Shown here piece by piece: positions 39,061 to 44,127 of a stretch of 44,127 nt of DNA. How positions within the stretch are numbered: position 1 is the first letter of the stretch; each line of letters opens with the position of its first letter. Under the pieces are notes generated by a model. The model did no database searches, was not told where the DNA came from, and worked only from the letters and a program-made list of their open reading frames with translations. Position numbers and translations under genes: made by a program. This DNA is from a virus. The stretch spans positions 1 to 44,127 of IMG/VR virus record IMGVR_UViG_3300020020_000078, one strand, 5' to 3'.

Positions 39061-39327
39061 TTAAACGTTTGGTAATTCACTCACTATTAAATTTTGCCCT
39101 GCTGTTAAAAATGCCGCTATTAAAGGCTCTGCAAATCTTGATGAAGGTATTACGATTATAGCTTGGTCATATTTAAATAACTCCACATTAGACGCATTCA
39201 AAGCCCAAATTTCATAATTGATATTTATAGTATCAGAATTTGAATCATAGTTCTGCCCTGTAAACTTGTACCTTTTTTTGTCTACTGTGATATTTGTTAT
39301 ATCAATATCCTTTTTAATGTTTGCCAT
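39061..39327 (-). CDS. Hypothetical virion-associated protein
   Basis: 88 residues, beta-rich (DININYEIWALNAS); no motif. It follows the tail-fibre-like gene and could be its chaperone or an accessory. Confidence 0.45.
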   Translation of the reverse strand: MANIKKDIDITNITVDKKRYKFTGQNYDSNSDTININYEIWALNASNVELFKYDQAIIVIPSSRFAEPLIAAFLTAGQNLIVSELPNV

Positions 39328-39331
39328 ATCT

Positions 39332-40750
39332 TTATGCTAGTTTTCCCATATTTCTTAATGCCTTAACTACCTGACCCATTGTGTAACCATCCCAAGTTGC
39401 GGTGTCGTTTAATATGCCTGAAGTGTTTGCTACAAATGTAGATGCTGCAATTGCGGTAGTAGGTTGTACAATTGGAGTAGCATTCCACCATCCTTGCTTC
39501 TGACTTGTTGCTGTTCCGTGTTTTGTTCCCGTTGTAGTATCAAATACAAAGTTTACTGCGTCCGTTAATGTAACTGCTGTAGATCCTACCTGAACAATAA
39601 TAGCATTAGCAACCGCAAGCCTTAAAGTCTGTCCGGTAATTCCGTTTAATGTTGTTACACCTGCATTGGATTGCTTTAGAGCATAAACCGTAGATCCTGA
39701 TTGATCGAAATGTGAAATATGCATCACATCAGAAGTAACACTGTGTATTCTAGTTCTTCCTAGAATAGTCGTAACATCCGTATCACTTGCAACTGTTAAA
39801 GTAGATCCTGCAGCAACCGTAACCGCTCCTGCATTCCATATACCAGCCGTAATAGTTCCTACCGTTGCAATGTCAGTACCTACTAACTTTGAGGCCGCAA
39901 TTGAACCAGCTAAATCAGCGTTAAGAATCGCACCCGTCAAAGAAAGCTTTGAATATGCTATACTCCCTGCCAACATAGCATTAGTAACCACACCATTGTC
40001 TATTGTCCAAACAGTACCTGAAGAAGAAACTGTAATATCTCCTTTGTCTCCGTCACTTAATCCCCCACCTGCTCCCCAGCTTAATCCACCTGATCCATCA
40101 TTAGTTAATACCCCTGATCCGTTCGCTAAAGAAGTTACTTGTTTCGAAGCATTAAGATAAACTACTGTTGAGGCTGTTAAAGAACTAAATGTAGTAGTGC
40201 CAGTTAAAGTCTCATTGTTTACACCTGCAATCGTAATATCTTTATCTGGGAATGTCGCTGTTCTTGTGGCGGTAAGCGAACCTGCATTCATTTGTGCGAA
40301 TTGCCCTGTAGAACCCGAAAACTTCAACCCTGTGTTTCTTGATAAAAAATCAATAATAACAAATCCATTTTCATCATATAATGCCCTGGTAGTTCCATTT
40401 AATAAAATATCGCCCGTACCATTAGATAAAGAGGCCATGCCCGTAATATTATTACCTCCTAAATTAAAGCCACTTGTCATTGCTCTCGATCCGTCTAATG
40501 GAAGGAGGAGTAAATCTTGGTCGTTAACATATTTTTTATGAGTAAAATGCTTGTTATCGCTAATTGCTAACTCAGAAGTATATCCGGTGGGTGCTTGAAT
40601 AACTAATCCACCATCTACGATATTCAGTGTGCTATCAATAATGTTAGTACGCAATGAGTTATCAAGAGGAGGCGTTATATCTCTATTCCCGTTAACAACT
40701 ATAACGGAGTTTGTTTCTGCTTTTAATTGAGTTACTGTTTTTATTGACAT
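39332..40750 (-). CDS. Tail-fibre-like structural protein
   Basis: 472 residues from ATG 40750 (the longer frame starts inside the upstream gene). It consists of Thr/Ser/Ala/Gly-rich repeats, e.g. DGDKGDITVSSSGTVW and LAGSIAYSKLSLTGAIL / LAGSIAASKL, typical of phage tail-fibre stalks. The C-terminus changes composition (GYTMGQVVKALRNMG), maybe the tip or a small attachment domain. No chaperone or peptidase domain was recognised. Confidence 0.65.
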   Translation of the reverse strand: MSIKTVTQLKAETNSVIVVNGNRDITPPLDNSLRTNIIDSTLNIVDGGLVIQAPTGYTSELAISDNKHFTHKKYVNDQDLLLLPLDGSRAMTSGFNLGGNNITGMASLSNGTGDILLNGTTRALYDENGFVIIDFLSRNTGLKFSGSTGQFAQMNAGSLTATRTATFPDKDITIAGVNNETLTGTTTFSSLTASTVVYLNASKQVTSLANGSGVLTNDGSGGLSWGAGGGLSDGDKGDITVSSSGTVWTIDNGVVTNAMLAGSIAYSKLSLTGAILNADLAGSIAASKLVGTDIATVGTITAGIWNAGAVTVAAGSTLTVASDTDVTTILGRTRIHSVTSDVMHISHFDQSGSTVYALKQSNAGVTTLNGITGQTLRLAVANAIIVQVGSTAVTLTDAVNFVFDTTTGTKHGTATSQKQGWWNATPIVQPTTAIAASTFVANTSGILNDTATWDGYTMGQVVKALRNMGKLA

Positions 40751-41313
40751 ATCAAATCGAAACAAGAAAAACTACCTGAAACAACAATACTATAATCTAT
40801 AGCGATATACATATATTCGTATCTAAAGAAGGGCTCCATTCCTTCGTACTCTTCATTGAATATTGTATCTCTATTGATGATTAAATTTTCTACTTCAAAA
40901 CTTACTGAGTCAACTCTTAAAGATTGTCTTAATGCCTTGTTATTGGTTTCTCCAATTACACTTAAGAAATCTTGAGCAACTTTAGACTCCAGGTAAGCAT
41001 CGTTATTAATGCCTATCAGATCCTTTTTAATTACCGCAACTGTTCTAATAGGAAAAGTTCTTTGATAAAAAGGATCACAACTTACAGTTTGCTCTTCGTC
41101 GGCTTCCTCGGTTGATATATTCCCGGTTAATCTATGGTAAACAGAACCTTTATACTTATCAAAATCGCTTACCTGTTTGTATTCATTCTTGCAATACTCA
41201 GCCGGAAACGTTTTCCCGTCTTTAGTAATTAACTCACATAATCCATAGGTCTTTTCAAATAATGAAAGTGTCCCTATCTTTGTGTTTATATGTGTGATAA
41301 TTGTATCCAGCAT
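40741..41313 (-). CDS. Putative head-tail/tail completion protein
   Basis: 190 residues, alpha/beta, in the position of tail terminators after the connector genes. It overlaps both neighbours (1 nt upstream, 10 nt downstream). No recognised motif; position only. Confidence 0.5.
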   Translation of the reverse strand: MLDTIITHINTKIGTLSLFEKTYGLCELITKDGKTFPAEYCKNEYKQVSDFDKYKGSVYHRLTGNISTEEADEEQTVSCDPFYQRTFPIRTVAVIKKDLIGINNDAYLESKVAQDFLSVIGETNNKALRQSLRVDSVSFEVENLIINRDTIFNEEYEGMEPFFRYEYMYIAIDYSIVVSGSFSCFDLICQ

Positions 41314-41840
41314 TATCTTAAAATTTCCAGTGCTTCAAAATGTGCTATATCGATAAAGTTTTCTCTCTCTGATTTATTCAATTGGAAATAAGTATTATTA
41401 GCTTCAATCTTTACCTTATTAGCTTCATTGGTTACTGTACTCACATATTTTAAATTGTCAAGCTTAACTACTCCCTTTGCAAAATCACTCTGTAAAATTC
41501 CAAATAAATTAAGGTTAACGAATCCCGTCTCCCTTCCTATACTTTGTCTGAAATCTTTATAAGAATCAAAGTATCCTGTTTTGTGATCCTTGCCGTTCTT
41601 AAACTTTGTTTTTCCGTCCTTCCCTTTCTTTGGAAAGTTCTTAGGTGAATTTTTAGGATTCACATAAAGCGGATCACTATCATTATATTTATGCTTACTT
41701 CCATTTGCTGCTTTCCCATCTTCGAAAATCCTTTCAACCATTTTAACATGAGTATCTTGAGCCGCAATTGCAATAGGTTTCCCAGTTGCTAATTGTGCTA
41801 ACTTTGCGTGCTGCTTTGCTATGTACTCCTCCGTTGTCAT
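41313..41840 (-). CDS. Putative neck/connector protein
   Basis: 175 residues with a Lys-rich basic loop near residues 60-95 and a helical C-terminus. It lies between the capsid-associated gene and the putative tail completion gene, where HK97 gp10-like neck proteins are found. Confidence 0.5.
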   Translation of the reverse strand: MTTEEYIAKQHAKLAQLATGKPIAIAAQDTHVKMVERIFEDGKAANGSKHKYNDSDPLYVNPKNSPKNFPKKGKDGKTKFKNGKDHKTGYFDSYKDFRQSIGRETGFVNLNLFGILQSDFAKGVVKLDNLKYVSTVTNEANKVKIEANNTYFQLNKSERENFIDIAHFEALEILR

Positions 41841-42838
41841 GGAATAGAAACTCCTTTTTTAATTCTTGAATTACATCTAAAACAAACATCATTCGGTAAA
41901 GACATATTATTTAAGATACCAGACATAGAAGCCAAGAACTCTGCCTCATACTCATCCCTCAGACTTTCGTTTGTGCCTCTATCTATATTGATTACTGAAT
42001 TGTGTCTACGTGAAGCAATAAGCTCTTTCATTATCTCAGAACCCGTCTTATAAAGCATAGGCCATGCAAGAATGCTTGCCATGTTACAAATGAAAGGTTC
42101 TACTGAGCAATTCAATGAATACTCAAAACTCAATCCGTTAGTGCCTGTATTGCTTTCGATATTAGAATCTATTATTTGCCCTGAATCTGAAATGGATACC
42201 CCGGAAAAGGAGATATATTTATTAGAGTAATTCCCGTTAGTACAAGAATAGCAGTTTGCTTTGTTTAGCTCGGTCTTATAAGTGTCTGCCTCACTTGCGT
42301 CTACTCCGATAAATAAATCTAATTTCTGTTTATTGGTTTGGTATCCTTTATTAACTGTAACCGCAATTGGAGTCTTTGCGACTGTTGTAATGTCGAACTC
42401 ATCCAACTTGGTATCGGTCATTAAATCATACACATAAATCTTTGTAGTAATAGCAGAAGCGTATTTCAGCCATAGCCTACTAATAAAGAACTCCATGTAT
42501 GGGTATTGAGTAATTTTAACTCTTATACCTTTTAACTTACCAGACTCAGCCGTAACTATCTCTAAGTTCTCTTTATAGTACCCTATAGAATCATTTTGGA
42601 TGACACTATTAGATCTTATCTTATCTGCTAATTGATTTCTTACATGAGACACGATTGCATTTTGTGCATGTGTCATTCTATTCTGGATCATAGTTAACCC
42701 TGAAATAGTTTCCTCATCTGTAGCAAAGTTTGCCACTGACAAAGTTATCCCAGGTAGATCCTGAATATATAAACCGCTTGTTGGAGTTTCCTCATTACAA
42801 GCTTTATGAATACCTATAAGATTATCGAAGCAGTCCAT
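41837..42838 (-). CDS. Capsid-associated structural protein
   Basis: 333 residues from ATG 42838, which follows the hairpin 42846-42874 (the frame starts earlier at 42856, within the hairpin). Beta-rich, with a Cys pair (CYSCTNG) and C-terminal CFRCNSR. It is the first gene after the capsid protein. Could be a minor head or adaptor protein; no family assigned. Confidence 0.5.
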   Translation of the reverse strand: MDCFDNLIGIHKACNEETPTSGLYIQDLPGITLSVANFATDEETISGLTMIQNRMTHAQNAIVSHVRNQLADKIRSNSVIQNDSIGYYKENLEIVTAESGKLKGIRVKITQYPYMEFFISRLWLKYASAITTKIYVYDLMTDTKLDEFDITTVAKTPIAVTVNKGYQTNKQKLDLFIGVDASEADTYKTELNKANCYSCTNGNYSNKYISFSGVSISDSGQIIDSNIESNTGTNGLSFEYSLNCSVEPFICNMASILAWPMLYKTGSEIMKELIASRRHNSVINIDRGTNESLRDEYEAEFLASMSGILNNMSLPNDVCFRCNSRIKKGVSIP

Positions 42839-42845
42839 ATAAATA

Positions 42846-42874
42846 AACCCTCTCACTTTTTACATGAGAGGGTT
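42846..42874 (-). terminator. Hairpin after the capsid gene (attenuator or processing site)
   Basis: Minus strand AACCCTCTCA / TGAGAGGGTT, a perfect 10-bp stem with a 9-nt loop, followed by only a mild T stretch. It lies between capsid gene stop and next start. It may stabilise the capsid mRNA end or lower downstream expression. Confidence 0.65.
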
Positions 42875-42883
42875 ATATCTGAT

Positions 42884-43936
42884 TTAAGCAGGGTTAGAAA
42901 TAGCAAACTCATTAACGAATGTTACGTTTTGATGTGAGTGTCCAACTGGATACATGTCAGTAGGCAAGCCAACTAATTTGTGAGCAAGTTTTATATTCAC
43001 AGAAATATTACCGCAATCGTTTTTCAACTGGAAGTCAAACTTTCTGCCAGTTTTAGGATTAACAATAACATCTTGTTTGTAAGCACCATCGTTAACAGTA
43101 TTCAAAGAACCTTCAAACTCTAAGTAAGTAAGCAATTGAACCGCGCCTGGAGCTAACATTAAGAAGTTCTCAGAACCTAAAGCAGTCTTAACTTTTTTAT
43201 CTGCAATGAAAACAGCATCATTAGAAGCTGCGAATTGACCGTAATCAATTCCCTCAGCTGCGATAGATCCAGCGTAAAGCTTCTTGAAGTATTTAAGAAT
43301 CTCACCGTACCCGAATACAAAAGGCTTGTTACCGTATCCTGCGTCCATTGCAGAGAAGATAATCTCTGATATTGCATCAATGTCGAAATCACCGCCAGCA
43401 GCAGCTGATTTTTTTGTTGAAATTGTTTTAACGTTAGCCGCAACATCATTGTCGCCATCTCCAAACGCACCAGTTAAAAGAGCTAGTTGAGTTGCGTTAT
43501 CTGTTCCGATTTTTTTCTCCATTGCGTCCATCATGGCTTGGATTCTTTGAGCAAACCAAACAGAGTTGTCTTTGCACATATATGCAAGTTCAGCAATAGT
43601 GAACTTTCTATTGATTGCAGATCCTACTGCTGGATCGATTTCATAAGTGTGAGAGATTTGACCATCTTCGTTAGAAGATACGCAAAGCTTTGTTGCGTCA
43701 TCGCTAACAGATGATTCTGCGATTGGAGGAGTGTAAACAAGTTGAACTTGTTTAAGTTTCCCGTTACCTCCTGCTACTTGGTTTTGAAGAAAACCGTTTG
43801 TGTTCATTCCTGAACTTACAAAGTCAGTGAACCCTTGAACGTCTTTTGCGCCAAGTGGATCGAACTGAACAAATTGAGTGTTCAAATCTTCTTGGATCTG
43901 AGGACACGCTATAATATCATTTACTGATTGTGACAT
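42884..43936 (-). CDS. Major capsid protein
   Basis: 350 residues, the size of the HK97-type group. GAKDVQGFTDF near the N-terminus, then a long alpha/beta body and a C-terminal domain that ends in NEFAISNPA. It follows the scaffold-like gene across the circle junction. The HK97-like fold is inferred from gene order and length. It has a long leader (about 100 nt) with the shared AAGTTGCC element, a sign of strong expression. Confidence 0.75.
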   Translation of the reverse strand: MSQSVNDIIACPQIQEDLNTQFVQFDPLGAKDVQGFTDFVSSGMNTNGFLQNQVAGGNGKLKQVQLVYTPPIAESSVSDDATKLCVSSNEDGQISHTYEIDPAVGSAINRKFTIAELAYMCKDNSVWFAQRIQAMMDAMEKKIGTDNATQLALLTGAFGDGDNDVAANVKTISTKKSAAAGGDFDIDAISEIIFSAMDAGYGNKPFVFGYGEILKYFKKLYAGSIAAEGIDYGQFAASNDAVFIADKKVKTALGSENFLMLAPGAVQLLTYLEFEGSLNTVNDGAYKQDVIVNPKTGRKFDFQLKNDCGNISVNIKLAHKLVGLPTDMYPVGHSHQNVTFVNEFAISNPA

Positions 43937-43986
43937 AATAAAATTGATTTTTATCTAACTCCTCGATTCAATGCCTCTTGGAATAA

Positions 43987-44031
43987 GCAACTTGTGTAAT
44001 CAAAATATTATGCCCTTTGATGAGGCAACTT
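43987..44031 (-). promoter_or_regulatory. Shared leader element, capsid gene copy
   Basis: Minus strand: AAGTTGCC (44031-44024), 9 nt, GGCATAATA (44014-44006), then AAGTTGC (43993-43987). It begins just after the stop of the scaffold-like gene and ends about 50 nt before the capsid ATG. No TAnnTTTG box precedes it, so here it may be within a longer transcript or be a phage-specific promoter. Confidence 0.6.
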
Positions 44032-44127
44032 ACTATTGCGTAGTTATTAGTAATTATCCTTGTGAATTAGCCTTTAGCTTCTCAGCGTGGCTCAATGCAT
44101 TAGGATGTATTTTTCTTCCTGTGTTAG
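44002..44127. repeat. Direct terminal overlap, copy 2
   Basis: Identical to 14-139; marks the closure point of the circular contig. Confidence 0.9.

Noticed and set aside
39332-40750. Diversity-generating retroelement target in the tail-fibre-like gene
   Set aside because: The gene has repeats and a distinct C-terminus, but no reverse transcriptase gene and no template/variable repeat pair were seen anywhere in the window.

Overview
The window is one essentially complete temperate siphovirus genome (prophage-capable phage) of a Bacteroidota host, probably from the flavobacterial side. The last 126 bases (44002-44127) repeat bases 14-139, so the contig closes into a circle of about 43,988 bp. 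The host assignment is an inference from four signs: AT-rich DNA, several promoters of the Bacteroidota type (TTTG, 19-20 bp, TAnnTTTG), a SprB-type repeat in a virion protein, and a phage-borne outer-membrane beta-barrel protein.

Almost all genes lie on the minus strand and read from high to low coordinates. Starting at the lysogeny region: a tyrosine integrase (33621-34763) sits beside a candidate attP with repeated TAGTTAC arm-like sites and a candidate small RNA (34989-35078). A CI-like XRE repressor (32472-32837, plus strand) faces the leftward early operon. The intergenic region between them holds a perfect TTGACA-N17-TATAAT promoter threaded with 10-bp-phased GAGTT repeats. The early/replication operon (about 32356 down to 20448) is a tightly packed run of small genes, many overlapping by TAATG or ATGA. 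Recognisable members are an excisionase-like HTH protein, a possible ssDNA-annealing protein, a DUF3127 SSB-like protein, a replication-organiser-like protein, a DnaA domain IV-like protein and NinG, plus one unusual tRNA and many zinc-ribbon proteins. At least fifteen genes of 19-59 residues were read directly from the sequence.

The late genes follow: small and large terminase (20204-18647), a membrane protein, and tail assembly chaperones joined by a likely -1 frameshift on T8 (17367-17374). Then come the tape measure protein, a large tail/baseplate protein and smaller virion proteins (17088-10809). A strongly terminated unknown gene (9274-9813) is next, then a five-gene glycosyltransferase/methyltransferase cassette (9228-5777), the portal and a Mu F-like head protein (5704-2982). 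The set continues with a scaffold-like protein and, across the junction, the major capsid protein (43936-42884), connector genes and a tail-fibre-like protein (40750-39332). Last come holin-like, CHAP endolysin and spanin-like genes and a metallophosphoesterase (39054-35962).

Two plus-strand cassettes interrupt the late region and look like morons: 1373-2985 (six small genes including an XRE regulator) and 9992-10812 (a 57-residue XRE regulator coupled to an outer-membrane beta-barrel gene behind a promoter overlapping a perfect palindrome). Both end with a 4-nt overlap of convergent stop codons with the neighbouring late gene. Three late genes, including the capsid gene, share a leader motif (AAGTTGCC, 8-13 nt, GGCA). 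The best candidates for undescribed biology are this leader element, the small RNA inside attP, the autoregulated beta-barrel moron and the glycosylation cassette.
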